Shown here: piece by piece, positions 1-12,094 of the stretch
How positions within the stretch are numbered: the first letter of the stretch is position 1
Layout of the letters: every line of letters begins with the position of its first letter
Source: Symbiodinium natans
Taxonomy: Eukaryota > Sar > Dinophyceae > Suessiales > Symbiodiniaceae
Direction: 5' to 3'
Length of the DNA: 64,000 nucleotides
Assembly: GCA_905221605.1 (NCBI GenBank)
Contig: CAJNDS010002191.1
Span: 253,710 to 317,709, forward strand
Translations under genes and position numbers: made by a program
The notes under the pieces: model-generated
What the model saw: only the letters and a program-made list of their open reading frames with translations
The model's database searches: none
What the model was told of the DNA's origin: nothing

Positions 1-381
1 GAAAGGGGCGCAAAGCATGCAAGGCAACGCAGGCAACACAGGCAACACAGGCAACACAGGCAACACAAAATGGGAGAGAACAAACACAGCGTTTGGACAC
101 TCGGCATTTCCACAAAGCTCTCGCTCTCGCAGCAAAGCACTGGAACTGTGCTCTTCTTTTTGTTGACCGTATCCTTGTTGATGTTTTGTTCTCGGCTCCT
201 TTTTCCCTTCCTTGTTCATGCGCGTGATCTTGTTCAGCAAGTTGATCGCGATGAAGGGCGGCTTCCTCTGTCACTGGGAACAGAAAAAGAAGAGAGCTGT
301 TGTCAATCCTTTGAACGATCTTCAAGCTCCCTCCTCCTCTCTCCTCTATTTCTCTCCCCGCTCACTGCCCTCCCTCTCTCT

Positions 382-417
<36 letters not shown>

Positions 418-1975
418 TCTCTCACCTTTCCCTCCTCTCGCTCTCCCGTCCCTCCCCTCGCTCTACTCCCCTCTCTCTCCCCTCTCTCCCCTTTCTCTCC
501 CCTTCGCCCCTTTCTCTCCCCTCTCTCTCCCCTGTCTCTCGCCTCGCTCTCCCCTCTCTCTCCCCTCACTCTCTTCCCCCTCTCTCTCGCTCTCTCCCTT
601 TCTTTCTCTCTTTGGGGCATGGGGCAAGCCCCGCGCCAAGGCGCGCCCCTGCTCCACTCCGACTTTTTACACCCCGCTTGGCAGCCGATCTTCGGCTGCA
701 ATGGCCCGCCAGCAGGACCTACATCGGTCCCCTTCTCGACCCGTCACAAAGCCCCGACCCTATAGCCCCCGCATCACGCATCCCGCGAATCCCCAATGTC
801 CGACTTTCCCAAACCCCCTCCCCAAGACCTAAACCACGTCCGGAAGCCTCCCGCAGTCAACCTCACACTTCCCCCACACACTACCCGGAAACCGCCCTGG
901 GCCCGACAACCTCGGTTCAACCTCCTGAAATCAACCTCCCGTTCCCCCACCGCTTACTCCGGCCACTACCCCCTAAGTTTGCAAGAACTGGAAACACAAG
1001 AGCAAAATGAGCAGAACGAAGAAATGAATTGGAGCGAAGAGTTTGATGCCAGCTGGTGGTATGATGATTGGCAAGGCGCGCTGTGTAGTGAAGACGATTG
1101 GCAGTACTGGGATGATGCCTCCTGGTGCAGCCATGCTCGCAACGCTCACAGACAAGCGGGCGAAACACATGGAGGACCTCCACACGGCCAAGGAGGGCCA
1201 GACGGAACTGGAGCTCAAGCATTGAGGCCATGGAGTTGAAGCTCAAATGGGGGGGCGGTGGCTCCGTGAAAAGCACCACGACAGGGGGGTGGACGAAGCG
1301 CTCCCAAACAACCAGCGCTCATTTTGGGAGGCTAGAGGGGGACACGCCTGCGAACGACGTCCTGGAGACAGCGCGTGCGGTGATGAGACAACTACGGGTG
1401 GACGTGGACTTGGACCAGATGTTTGTTCCAGGTGTGCGCAGAGGGTTTGCCCTTATCCCACCGCAGGGAGCCCGAGGGCACGAGACGACGGAGGGGCACC
1501 GACGCCGCAACCAAGACTCGATCATCAAGGTACGCCAAGCAGACAGCGAAGGGGGTCCCCTCCCCCCCCTCCCCTCCCCTCCTTGGGACTTGAGAGGGAA
1601 AAGGAAGAAAGAGAGAGAGAGAGAGAGATGGAGAAGAGAGGAGAGAGAGAGAGAGAGCTAGAAATGAAAAGGGAGAAAGAGAGAGTACAAGGAAGAGAGA
1701 GAACAGAGCAGAAAGAACACGAACAGACGAACACGGCGATGTGCCCTTGCTACGTACACAAAACAGGGGGAGAGCTCTCTGTCTCTCTCTTTCCCTCCTT
1801 TCTCGGTACTGAGCCTGGGCATCTGCTTCTTGGAGATGTCCCGGAGCATGGTCCACCTCTCAGAAAGCATTTCTAAGAAACATGAAAGACATACGAAGAA
1901 AAGGCAAGCACTTGAAAACGCACACATATACATGCATATACATACATACATACATACATATATATGTATATGTAT
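1..1975. repeat. Pyrimidine/purine low-complexity region, no gene
   Basis: Positions about 330-620 are almost pure C/T (CTCTCTCC-type). 1600-1720 is the complementary GA-rich type. 1921-1970 is a CATA/TATG tract. A TTCCACACAGG-like short tandem (caggcaacacaggcaacaca) opens the window at about 25-65. Long open frames here exist only because CT and GA repeats lack stop codons. I see no supportable coding region. Confidence 0.8.
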
Positions 1976-2099
1976 GGGGCTTAGGGTTTTGGAGTGGGAT
2001 CTCTAACGAGCAGTAACTACAACGCACTTTTTCGGCGGTTCAAGGCAAGTAGCGCTCAATGCCTAAATGTTGCGGAGTTACACAATTAGACTCTCCCTA

Positions 2100-2600
2100 T
2101 CTAAGCAATATGAGGACCCCTCCATATTTAGCGTATATATCTCGGGGAAGAGACTTAAATAATGTACAAAATTTAATTAAGTTAAATCATTTAGAAAATT
2201 CAAATGATTTACATCCTGAAGAGGGGCCTGGGGGCAGCTGCCTTCTTGTTGGGAGAATTAAATTATGTATGAATTTATGTAAATTACTTAAATTATTTGA
2301 ATTCTTGAATTTTCGTGCCCGAGTTAAATAATTTAAATGTGAAGGCACCGATTTAAATATGAGGCCCCCTCCATATTTAAGACATTTAATTCGGGAAGGA
2401 GAAATAAATAATTGTAAACATTTAAATAGTTAAAATAATTTACATCATTCAAAAAATTCAAATCCTGAAGGGGCCTTGGGGGCAGCTGCCTCCTTCGGGG
2501 AGAATTAAAAATTGCAATTTTATAAATACGAAGGCCCCTATTTAGATATGAGGGCCCCTGCAAATTTAAATTATGGGAGGGGGGCCCGGCCCTTCCAGGA
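2100..2600. repeat. AT-rich dispersed repeat (first block)
   Basis: AT-rich DNA in which a segment like ATATGAGGCCCCTCCATATTTAA recurs about every 200 bases (near 2108, 2358, 2545), separated by runs of ATTTAAAT words and a GGGGCCTGGGGGCAGCTGCC motif (2223, 2481). On the minus strand it reads as short repeats such as MEGxSYLNRxLHI. The same family recurs at 40.4-41.1, 41.75 and 42.04 kb. Confidence 0.65.
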
Positions 2601-2635
2601 TTGAAATCACTTAAATTATTTACAGTATTAAAATT

Positions 2636-2735
2636 ATGTCAATCTTCATCATCTTTCATCATCTTTCATCATCTTCATCATTTTCATCATCTCGTTCATC
2701 ATCTTCATCATGTGCATCATATTCATCATCTCGTT
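2636..2735. repeat. (TCATCT/TCATCA)n simple repeat
   Basis: Runs of TTCATCATC and TTTCATCATC. Low complexity with no coding evidence. Confidence 0.85.
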
Positions 2736-2741
2736 CTTTTT

Positions 2742-3140
2742 TTGCAAAAGCCCTGCAAAATCCACATAAAGCGGAAAAGGGTAGGAACAACTTTGCCAGT
2801 CAATTTGCCGGGATCCCATTGGCGCCCTGCAAAAGTCCTACAAATACCACACAAAACAGAAGAGGGTAGGAACAACATTTGGGGGTCAAAATTAGCCGGG
2901 ATCCCCTTGGCGACCTGCAAAAAATCCTGCAAATACCACACAAAACGGGGAAGAGTAGAAACAACTTTGCCGGTCAGAATTTGCCGGGATCCCTTGGTAC
3001 TCTGCAAAAGTCCTGCAAAAGCCACACAAACCAGAATAGGGTAGGAACAACATTTGGGGGTCAAAATTTGCCGGGATCCCCTTGGCCCTGCAAAAGTCAT
3101 GCAACCACCACACAAAACGGAAAAGTGTAGGAACAACTTT
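2742..3140. repeat. Tandem repeat, about 87-bp unit in alternating A/B forms
   Basis: Five units start near 2742, 2827, 2917, 3001 and 3088, each with a TGCAAAAGTCCTGCAAA-like head, a GTAGGAACAAC core and a GCCGGGATCCC tail. Units alternate between a CTTTGCC(A/G)GTCA form and a CATTTGGGGGTCAAA form, so the repeat is dimeric with a period of about 175 bp. Length differences keep it from being a coding repeat. Confidence 0.8.
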
Positions 3141-3149
3141 AAAGACATG

Positions 3150-4300
3150 ATGTTACGTGTATCCATAATTAGGGTGTCCTTACTTTTTTCCTGTAGGACA
3201 ACCCACCTTAAATGGACACCCACACCGGAGACCTCTATTACTTGGAAGCCTTGACACAAAAGGTGCTTCTTTGTCCACTCTCACGTTTCGTTCGCTTCAT
3301 TTTCTGTCCCCTTTGTCATTGTATCAAATCATGCATAAGATTGAAAGAAGGGCGTCCAAGACTTTTAGAGTGTTTCGGGTGTCCTTTTCTTCCATTTTAT
3401 GTAGCAAACCCCGCCCTAAAATGGACACCCACACCAGACACTCCGATGTTGTGGAAACCTCGAAGCAAAGCCGCTCCCCCTTTTCCACTGCGGCCTTCCT
3501 TTCATTGTATTTCTTTGCGCAAACGGAAATAGCAAGAAAACGACGTTACATGTATCCAAAATTGGGGTGTCCTTTTCTTCTTTTGCTGTAGCAAAACCCA
3601 CCTGAAAAGAACATAAAGAAGGGCGTCCAAGATGTTTAGAGTGTTTCGGGTGTCCTTCTCTTCTTGTTTCTGTAGCAAAACCAACCCTAAAGGGACACCC
3701 ACACCAGAGACTCCGATGTGTTGGAAGCCTTGAAGGGAAGGCACTCGTTTTTTCCACTGCGGCCTTCCTTTCGATATATTTTTTTTTGCAAGCAGAAATA
3801 ACGGAGAGAAATGATGTTGCATGTACCCAAAATTAGGGTGTCCTTTTCTTCTTTTTTCTGTAACAAGACCCACCTTAAAAGGACACCCGCGCCGGAGACC
3901 TCTATTTTTTGGAAACCCTGAAAGAAAAGGTGCTTCCTTGTCCACTCTCACCTTTCGTTCGTTCATTTTCTGTCTCCTTTTGCATGTAGATATGAAGTAT
4001 TTAGATATTTAGATCGGTATTTGAAGAAGGGCGTCCAAGATGTTTAGAGTGTTTCGGATGTCCTTTTCTTCCTTTTTCTGTAGCAAAACCCACCTTACAA
4101 GGACACCCACACCAGAGACGCCGATGTTTTGGAAACCTTGAAGGACAGGCACTCGCTGTTCCACTGTGGCCTTCCTTTCGTTCTAATTTTTTGTGCAAGA
4201 GGAAATCAAGAAATAAGTGATGTTGCACGTATCCAAAAGGGGGTCCTTCTTCTTCTTTTTCTGTAACAAGACCCACCTTAAAAGGACACCCCCGTGGAAA
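3150..4300. repeat. Degenerate repeats with GGGTGTCC ... GGACACCC hairpins
   Basis: Several units share GGGTGTCC(T), a T-rich tract ending CTGTAGCAAAACCCACC, then GGACACCCACACC. The two 8-base ends are inverted copies and could form hairpins with about 45-base loops (3173-3222, 3378-3430, 3567, 3649-3699, 3836-3887, 4056-4108). Units end in GGAAACCTTGAAGG-like sequence. Open frames on the minus strand with GCPFKVG-type repeats follow from the repeat itself. Confidence 0.65.
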
Positions 4301-5850
4301 GAAAAAAAGACGAAAAGAGAAGAGAGAGAAGAGGAGTTTACCTGTTCTTCCTACCTTGTTTTTGCTCCCTCTTCTCTCCCGCGTGATCCTGTCTCTCTTG
4401 CTCTCTGTCTCCTCATTTTTTTTAACGTGGCACGGGAAGGCGGAATGAGATGAAGGCAGCATCCCGCCCTGGAGGCACCTGCCCGCGCAACAAAAAAACG
4501 AGCATCAGCTTCCAAAAGAGTTGTAGAAGGAGACAGAGAGAAAGAGAGAGAGAGAGGGAGGGAGAGAGAGAGAGAGAGGGAGAGAGAAAGAATGAGACAA
4601 CACAAGGCATGGAGAGAAGCATAGGCTCCATAGACCGTGGGAGGGAGAGAGCCTCTTGGCTTTCCCCTTATCTCTTTCTTTGTTTCGACAATAACATAAT
4701 TCCACAACCAGTCTACTGAGTCTACTGTTAGGGGTTCTAAACGAATTTAAGGATTGCCGACATTCTGAGGGCTGTTGCCGGGTTCCTGGGCTCCTTGTCC
4801 CCTTCGTCTCCCTTTGTCTCCCCTTGTCTCCCTTCACGCGGGTGGCTTTGCCGGATTGCTGTGCTCCTCGTCCCAGAAGAGGGTTTTTAAAAACCCTCTT
4901 CTGCTTCCTTGTCCACTCTCACCTTTCGTTCGTTCATTTTCTGTCTCCTTTTGCATGTAGATATGAAGTATTTAGATATTTAGATCGGTATTTGAAGAAG
5001 GGCGTCCAAGATGTTTAGAGTGTTTCGGATGTCCTTTTCTTCCTTTTTCTGTAGCAAAACCCACCTTACAAGGACACCCACACCAGAGACGCCGATGTTT
5101 TAGAAACCTTGAAGGACAGGCACTCGCTGTTCCACTGTGGCCTTCCTTTCGTTCTATTTTTTTGTGCAAGAGGAAATCAAGAAATAAGTGATGTTGCACG
5201 TATCCAAAAGGGGGGTCCTTCTTCTTCTTTTTCTGTAACAAGACCCACCTTAAAAGGACACCCCCGTGGAGAGAAAAAAAGACGAAAAGAGAAGAGAGAG
5301 AAGAGGAGTTTACCTGTTCTTCCTACCTTGTTTTTGCTCCCTCTTCTCTCCCGCGTGATCCTGTCTCTCTTGCTCTCTGTCTCCTCATTTTTTTTAACGT
5401 GGCACGGGAAGGCGGAATGAGATGAAGGCAGCATCCCGCCCTGGAGGCACCTGCCCGCGCAACAAAAAAACGAGCATCAGCTTCCAAAAGAGTTGTAGAA
5501 GGAGACAGAGAGAGAGAGAGAGAGAGAGGGAGGGAGGGAGAGAGAGAGAGAGAGGGAGAGAGAAAGAATGAGACAACACAAGGCATGGAGAGAAGCATAG
5601 GCTCCATAGACCGTGGGAGGGAGAGAGCCTCTTGGCTTTCCCCTTATCTCTTTCTTTGTTTCGACAATAACATAATTCCACAAACAGTCTACTGAGTCTA
5701 CTGTTAGGGGTTCTAAACGAATTTAAGGATTGCCGACATTCTGAGGGTTGTTGCCGGGTTCCTGGGCTCCTTGTCCCCTTCGTCTCCCTTTGTCTCCCCT
5801 TATCTCCCTTCACGCGGGTGGCTTTGCCGGATTGCTGTGCTCCTCGTCCC
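3931..5850. repeat. Tandem segmental duplication of about 0.95 kb
   Basis: 3931-4874 and 4902-5850 are near-identical direct copies: both run from TGCTTCCTTGTCCACTC to GCTGTGCTCCTCGTCCC. They differ mainly in the length of the GA/GAGG tract (about 4530-4590 versus 5500-5570) and a few single bases. The copies are separated only by the palindrome at 4874-4903. High identity indicates a recent duplication. No gene is recognisable inside either copy. Confidence 0.9.
4874..4903. repeat. 30-bp perfect palindrome at duplication joint
   Basis: CAGAAGAGGGTTTTT followed at once by its exact reverse complement, with no spacer. It lies exactly between the two copies of the tandem duplication and is absent at the far end of copy 2 (5851). 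Confidence 0.95.
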
Positions 5851-6839
5851 GCCCATTGCATGTTCATTGTTCTTCCTTTTGTTTTTGTATTCAAAGGGAA
5901 AACAACAAGAAAAGAAAAAGCTAAGAAAGAGAGGAAAGATGAAAAAACGAGCACCATCTTCTCTTCGCCTGATTTTGGCACCTCCCTCTCCTGTCTTCAT
6001 TCCTCTTCCATTCTTTTCATTGCTCTTCCCATTAATATTGCATTCCCTTTGATATCTCCTCTCTCCTTTGTCTCTCCCTTCTCTTCTCTTGTTCTCCTTT
6101 AAATCTCAACGAACACACACAAGGAAGCTTCTTGTCCTTTTTGAATGAAAAAGAAAAAGAAAAGAGATAGGGAAAGACATTGAAGAGCTCCACTGCCTAC
6201 TGCTTAAGTCGCTTTGCTCTCTTTCTATGCGTTGTGTTCCTTGTCGTTTCAGAAAGCAAGCAAAGTGCGGGCAGGGGGGGGGGGGGAGGTAACAGTCTTG
6301 TCTTGCTTAATTATAGAGGGAAAAGGGAGAGACAAGGAAGGGAGAGATGACAGACAAAGAAGAGTGCCATCTTCCCTTCTTTTCAGCACCCTTCCAGAAA
6401 TTAAGATGGCCTCCTTGTTGTCTTTCCTCTCTCACCTCCCTTTCCCTTCTCTCCTTCTGCTTCCTCTTAACTGATAAAACACAAGAAAGATGATAAAGAA
6501 GTGGAAGGGTAAACAGAGGGTGACTCCTTGCGCATGGACCTTTCCATAATCCTTCATCATATTCCTCCTTTCGGCCTATCTCTTCTGTTCCTTACCCTTC
6601 TCCTTCTCATTGTTCTTCCTTTTTTGTTTTTCTCCATTTCGAAAAGAAAGAGGGAAGGGAGAGATAAGGGAGAGAGGATGGATAAAGAAGAGTGCCATCT
6701 TCTCTGCGCCTTGTTTTGTCTCTCCCTCTTCTCTACTCTCTTCTATTCTGTCCTTTGCTATTGCCATAAAGATGCAATCCCTTTTATCTCTCCTCTCTCC
6801 TTCTCTCTCCCTCCTCTTCTCCTATAAAAAAACGCGCCT
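5851..6839. other. Intergenic, CT/GA-biased, nothing recognised
   Basis: Alternating TTCTCTTCC and GAAAGAGAGG stretches with a short poly-G (about 6276-6286). Open frames are short and compositionally biased. No gene is supported. Confidence 0.6.
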
Positions 6840-6956
6840 TCGGTTCAAGGTTTAGGGTTCGAGGTTCAGGGTTTAGCATTCTGGGTTCACTAGGGGCTAG
6901 GCCCTAAACCGTAAACCCGATGAGTCCTGAGCCTAGACCCTAAACCCTAAACTTTC
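6840..6956. repeat. Degenerate telomere-like repeats, head to head
   Basis: GGTTTAGGGTT/GGTTCAGGGTTTAG words (6845-6880) are followed by CCCTAAACCG and CCCTAAACCCTAAAC (6902-6952), so TTTAGGG-type and CCCTAAA-type motifs face each other across about 20 bases. Confidence 0.6.
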
Positions 6957-7175
6957 AGTAGTATATAATCGTATAAAAGCAAAAGGACATGCCTAATAGT
7001 ACATAAAGGTTCCTCTTACATATATGTATATATATGAACATACTCATATGTATATATCTTCTTGTGCAATATATCCATATCTATGGATGCCAAGACAGTC
7101 CGCCAAGATGCTGGTTCGGGTCGGCATGCCGCGAAACTAGCGGCTGCCGCGGCGCCTTCCACACCGCCTTACAAC

Positions 7176-7189
7176 AAAAAGCAGCTGCA

Positions 7190-7223
<34 letters not shown>

Positions 7224-7775
7224 AGACAAAGACGAAGACGAAGACGAAGACGAAGACAAAGACAAAGACAAAGACAAAGACAAGGGACAAAGACAAAGAC
7301 AAAGGCAAAGGCAAAGGCAGAGGCAAAGGCAAAGGCAGAGACAAAGACAAGACAAAGACAAAGACAAAGACAAAGACAAAGACAAAGACAAAGACAAAGA
7401 CAAAGACAAAGACAAAGACAAAGACAAAGGCAAAGACAAAGACAAAGAAAAGGACAAGGGACAAAGACAAGGGACAAAGACAAAGACAAAGGCAAAGGCA
7501 AAGGCAGAGGCAAAGGCAAAGGCAGAGACAAAGACAAGACAAAGACAAAGACAAAGACAAAGACAAAGACAAAGACAAAGACAAAGACAAAGACAAAGAC
7601 AAAGACAAAGACAAAGGCAAAGACAAAGACAAAGAAAAGGACAAGGGACAAAGACAAGGGACAAAGACAAAGACAAAGGCAAAGGCAAAGGCAGAGGCAA
7701 AGGCAAAGGCAGAGACAAAGACAAGACAAAGACAAAGACAAAGACAAAGACAAAGACAAAGACAAGGACAAAAAA
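7176..7775. repeat. AAAGAC minisatellite with about 188-bp higher-order period
   Basis: A CGA trinucleotide run (about 7188-7250) passes into AAAGAC hexamers broken by GGGACAAAG and AAAGGCAAAGGCAGAGGC blocks. These blocks recur near 7283, 7471 and 7658, giving a higher-order repeat of about 188 bp. All six frames stay open over hundreds of codons, so the long KTKTK/RQRQR and CLCL/FVFV frames are not evidence of a gene. Confidence 0.9.
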
Positions 7776-8087
7776 CAACAACAAAGAACACGTGCCCTAC
7801 GGAAGATCCACTTTGATCCAGTTTGGCAAACGGCCTACCATCAGACCTCGGCACGACCTGTTGCCCCGGTGTTGGTCTCAACAAACGGCCTTTTCATTGC
7901 ATCACCTGTTCATGCAGAAGTCTAAGCTTAAAACCGAAAACGAAGGCAACTTTCTGCACTTGTCTCTTCTTGATAGTCTTAGCGCCTGACCGTGGGCGAC
8001 ACGAAGGCCAAGGCATTTGCCACCAGGGCCCCCGGCGTCCTTTCGCAGACGTAAAAACAAAAAGAAAGCTGCCTTTACAGCTACTGC

Positions 8088-8340
<253 letters not shown>

Positions 8341-9210
8341 CATGTGTAAACATCTCCGGAAACTACTTGCAACTAGTTTACGCGCAAGAGGAAAATATGG
8401 GTATGTACAGTGTGTCCGGGCCTTGAAAATGCGCATTTTATTGTAGCACTGTTCTCGGGTGGAAGCTCAGAAAAGACGAAAACACCAGTGTTTGGCGCGT
8501 TTCGCATGTGTTGTTTTTTGGCCTTGTTGAGTGAGGACTTCGTTTCTTGCTTGTTCTCTCATAAGACACGGAACTTTTGGGCTTGCTTTCCAAGCGTGTG
8601 AGCTGGCACTGCGACCGAAAGGACTAAAGAACACAACCCTGAACGCCTAAACCGAAAACCCTGACAAGCTAAACCCGAAACCCTCACAGTGTCTCAAGGA
8701 TAGGAAGAGCCGACATCGAAGGATGTCTTTGGTCTTCACCGGGCGTGAAGTTATTATGTCCTTATTCAGTATCTCTTGGGATTTTATTTTGCTATACGGG
8801 GTAAGAAAGTCCATCGTGGTGGTGGGCGAAACTTGCTTTTATGATTTCAGGTCTCAGATATGTGCTTTCTGTGATGTTGGTGCATTTTCTATGAGATTTG
8901 CCTGTCCTTTTTCGAGGCACATATTATGTTAGGGAAATGTTATGAATACTACCTACTTTTGATTGTTACTTTGGTGGTTTTGGGGTTTAGGATGTAAGTT
9001 AAAAAGACTTATGAGGTTCAAGCCTGTCGTCAATTGGTGATATTCCTACTCTGCGTTGCTAATTCTGGTGAAGGATGAGTGCTTGTAGTTCAGGCTTTGG
9101 GGTTGAAGGGTGCTGGAGTATGAGGCTTGCACTTGGGCTGGCACTGCTCTCCGTTAGATTTTGGCACCTTCCCGCTGCTCTTGTGGGTGTTCGCACGCAC
9201 AGAACGTAAT
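8341..9210. other. Intergenic, nothing recognised
   Basis: Mixed-composition DNA with short open frames only. I see no domain, RNA gene or repeat that I can support. Confidence 0.5.
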
Positions 9211-9545
<335 letters not shown>

Positions 9546-10687
9546 AGAAGCTTGTTGCTCACATGTGACCCTCACCTGTACGTCGCCACTCCCGCGAGGA
9601 CGGCCAGAAAGAAAATCGGGCACACCTGAGCCCAGGCCAGAGAGCCGCACGTAGATTCGACTCATTCTTTCAACGTCCTGTCAACTTGACCAGAGCTTCT
9701 CCAAAGGTTCCAAGCAGCTAACAAGGACACATGATGCCAGAGCAGTGTGTTGCGGCGCACCAGAGTGGAGCAGTTCAGCAAGCTGGAGCATGCTTCTCTT
9801 AGTTGGGTTTTGCTAGGCGTGTTTTGTGAGGATGCGCTTTGCACAAGAAGCATTGGGGCTCTGTCGGGCTCCACTTTGACCGGTGTCGGAGCAGCCCGGA
9901 AACTGGCACTGCGTGGCCATGCGTGGCAGAGATCTGAGGCGCCAACCCAACCTTTTCCTCGAGGCTTCACCGGCACCTGCACACTTTCGCGCTGAACTTC
10001 TTTCAGGGATCTGATTGAAGTCGTTGCCCAATCTTATCCAATGTTGCCCACCCCCAACCCGGCCCTCGGCCAACCCGGCCCAACCAACCGATTCCAACCT
10101 GAAATTGCATGAAACTGCCACCCTACTGTCCCAACCTTGCCTGTCCCTCCATCTCGTTGACGTGAACAGACAGGGCTCGCTGAAGCCGCAGGACCAAAAT
10201 TGACCCCCATCACGGGTGCAGCAAGGCAAGCGGCAAAGAAGGCCCACATGGCCCCAAGATCAACGACAAAGGCAAGGGCGCAGTGTTGCAGGCTCTCCAA
10301 AAAAGTTTTATAAGCCGCGTCACAGCTCAATTTACGTCCTGCTTCACTCCATACTGGACAGGGTCGGAAAGCCGTGACAAGACGAAACTGCGATATGAGA
10401 ACCTCAATGGGTCCGAAGCCTTCCACTCGCATATTTGGAATGCAGACACGATGACACGATGTAGGAAATTCGCAAACACTCTTGTATTACACCAAATTGC
10501 GCGAGCGAAGATGAGAAACTGCCTAACTTGTCACGGGAGGCGAGTGACGAGAGGCACGGCGGGTTGCGCTTGTGCTCACTTCCTGCAGCATGCGGTCGTG
10601 CGACCACTGCTGGAGTGGTGAAAGCCTCGCTAGATCCGCTAGATCCGCTAGATCATTGACTCTCAAAATGCCTGAGCTCTGCTGAAC
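9546..10687. other. Intergenic downstream of the ALY/REF-like gene
   Basis: Short frames on both strands, none with a recognised domain. A tiny tandem of GCTAGATCC lies at 10628-10652. Spliced exons of an unknown gene cannot be excluded, because genes of this organism can have exons of under 30 bases. Confidence 0.4.
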
Positions 10688-12094
10688 TCAGTCCTCCAAC
10701 ATGACCGAAATCACTTTGCCGTTGAGCTCGCCACGGTCAAATGTTTCCACGGCCTGCTGGGCATCCTTTGCTCTCGCAAATGTGATGCGGCACGTTCCTC
10801 TGGACAGCTCGCAAAGTGTAATCTTTCCTGTCTCTGCTTCAAAGGCTTCCCTGACATCGGCTGCTTTGAGTTCCTTGGGAATGTTGGTGACCTTAATCCT
10901 CTTGGGAGCCGCTTGAGCTGTCCGCGCGCGGGTGCGGGGCGCCGTGTCCTCTTCCGGCCTTCCTCGCTTGCGCGGAGGGGCCTCCTCCACACGCTCCACA
11001 CGCTCCACGCGGTCCGCGCGCTCCGCGCGCTCCACGCGCTCACGGGCCTCGTTTCGGCGAGAGGCACCCTCTCGGCCGTCTCTCCTCGGACCATCCAATC
11101 GGCTCTCCAAACGAGGCATTCGCTCCTCGAAGCGCCGCTCCTCAGCATCCACGCGGCTCCACATCCCCGGCCGGCCCACCGCGTAGCCGGCGTAGCCGGC
11201 GTAGCCGGCGTAGCTGCTGGTACCTGAGTAGCCATAGCCGCCATGGCCGCCATGGCCACCTCGTTCTTCACGAGCATCGCGAGTGTCACGGAGGCTTCGT
11301 GCCCAAACGCCCTGGCTATCACCCTTCCCTTTGCCCCATCCCTTCGCTTCGTACCTGGTTCCGTAATCGTATGTACCGTATGTGAAAGCGGTGTCGCCTT
11401 TGCCACCTTTGCTTCCTTTGCCCTCCTCCTCTGGCTCACCGCGCCAGTCATCATGCTCCATCCAGTACGGCGAGCCCGATGGCGAGCCCGAACTTCCATC
11501 TCTGCCCTCCCTGCCCTCCCTGCCCTCCTTGCCCTCCTTGCCTTTGCCCCAACTCTTGCCCTTGTCACCATTGAAGTCGAAGGAGTCCCCCTTTGGTCTC
11601 CACTTCCCCCAGCTCTTGCCGTAGCTCTTACCCCAAGATCCGGAGCTTGCGTTCGAGTCCCAGTCCCAAGAATAGGAGCCTTTGCCCTCTTTGCCCTCTT
11701 TGCCCTCTTTGCCCTCTTTGCCCTCTTTGCCCTTGCCTTTGCTTTTGCCTTCTGTGTCGTCCAGGAGCTCCTCCAGGCTCATGTCCAACTTCCCTGAGGT
11801 GCCCGAGGTAGTCGAGGTCGTCGAGCGGGCCTTGGCCTTTCCCTTACCCTTGAAGTGGAAGTTGTTGTAGCCACCGTAGCCACCGCCGCCGTAGCCATGG
11901 CCGTAGCCGTCGTAGCCGTAGCCACCATAGCCACCATAGCCACCATAGCCACCATAGCCACCATAGCCACCATAGCCATTCTCGCCTTTTTCCTTGCCCT
12001 TGCCCTTCCCCAACTTTCCCTTTCCTGTGTTTCCCTTGCTGTCCCACGTGGTCTCGATCATCTCATCAAGCGTCTGGTCCAATGCAGCTGGCAT
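10688..12094 (-). CDS. ALY/REF-like RNA-binding protein (THO4-type mRNA export adaptor)
   Basis: 468 residues in one uninterrupted frame. Residues 4-13 (ALDQTLDEMI) and 103-112 (LDMSLEELLD) resemble the short helical motif with which ALYREF/Yra1 proteins bind the helicase UAP56/Sub2. Residues 40-75 are YGG repeats, 113-140 and 180-200 are KEGKEG/GREG repeats, and 330-375 is Arg/Glu-rich. Residues 398-467 form an RRM: RNP2-like IKVTNI, then GTCRITFARAKDAQQAV and LNGKVISVML, close to the ALYREF pattern GTADVHFE..ADAL..LDGR.M.I. By family knowledge such proteins load the export receptor onto spliced nuclear mRNA. Unusual points: the RRM is at the extreme C-terminus, both UAP56-like motifs precede it, the RNP aromatic residues are missing, and the gene lacks introns, unlike the PITH gene in this window. 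The start codon gives the N-terminal motif its usual position. Another RRM/RGG protein is possible. Confidence 0.8.
   Translation of the reverse strand: MPAALDQTLDEMIETTWDSKGNTGKGKLGKGKGKEKGENGYGGYGGYGGYGGYGGYGGYGYDGYGHGYGGGGYGGYNNFHFKGKGKAKARSTTSTTSGTSGKLDMSLEELLDDTEGKSKGKGKEGKEGKEGKEGKEGKGSYSWDWDSNASSGSWGKSYGKSWGKWRPKGDSFDFNGDKGKSWGKGKEGKEGREGREGRDGSSGSPSGSPYWMEHDDWRGEPEEEGKGSKGGKGDTAFTYGTYDYGTRYEAKGWGKGKGDSQGVWARSLRDTRDAREERGGHGGHGGYGYSGTSSYAGYAGYAGYAVGRPGMWSRVDAEERRFEERMPRLESRLDGPRRDGREGASRRNEARERVERAERADRVERVERVEEAPPRKRGRPEEDTAPRTRARTAQAAPKRIKVTNIPKELKAADVREAFEAETGKITLCELSRGTCRITFARAKDAQQAVETFDRGELNGKVISVMLED

Noticed and set aside
7034-7925. Long Lys/Thr, Arg/Gln and Cys/Leu-rich open frames in several phases on both strands
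   Set aside because: All come from AAAGAC repeats that contain no stop codon in any frame. Being open in several frames at once argues against a gene.
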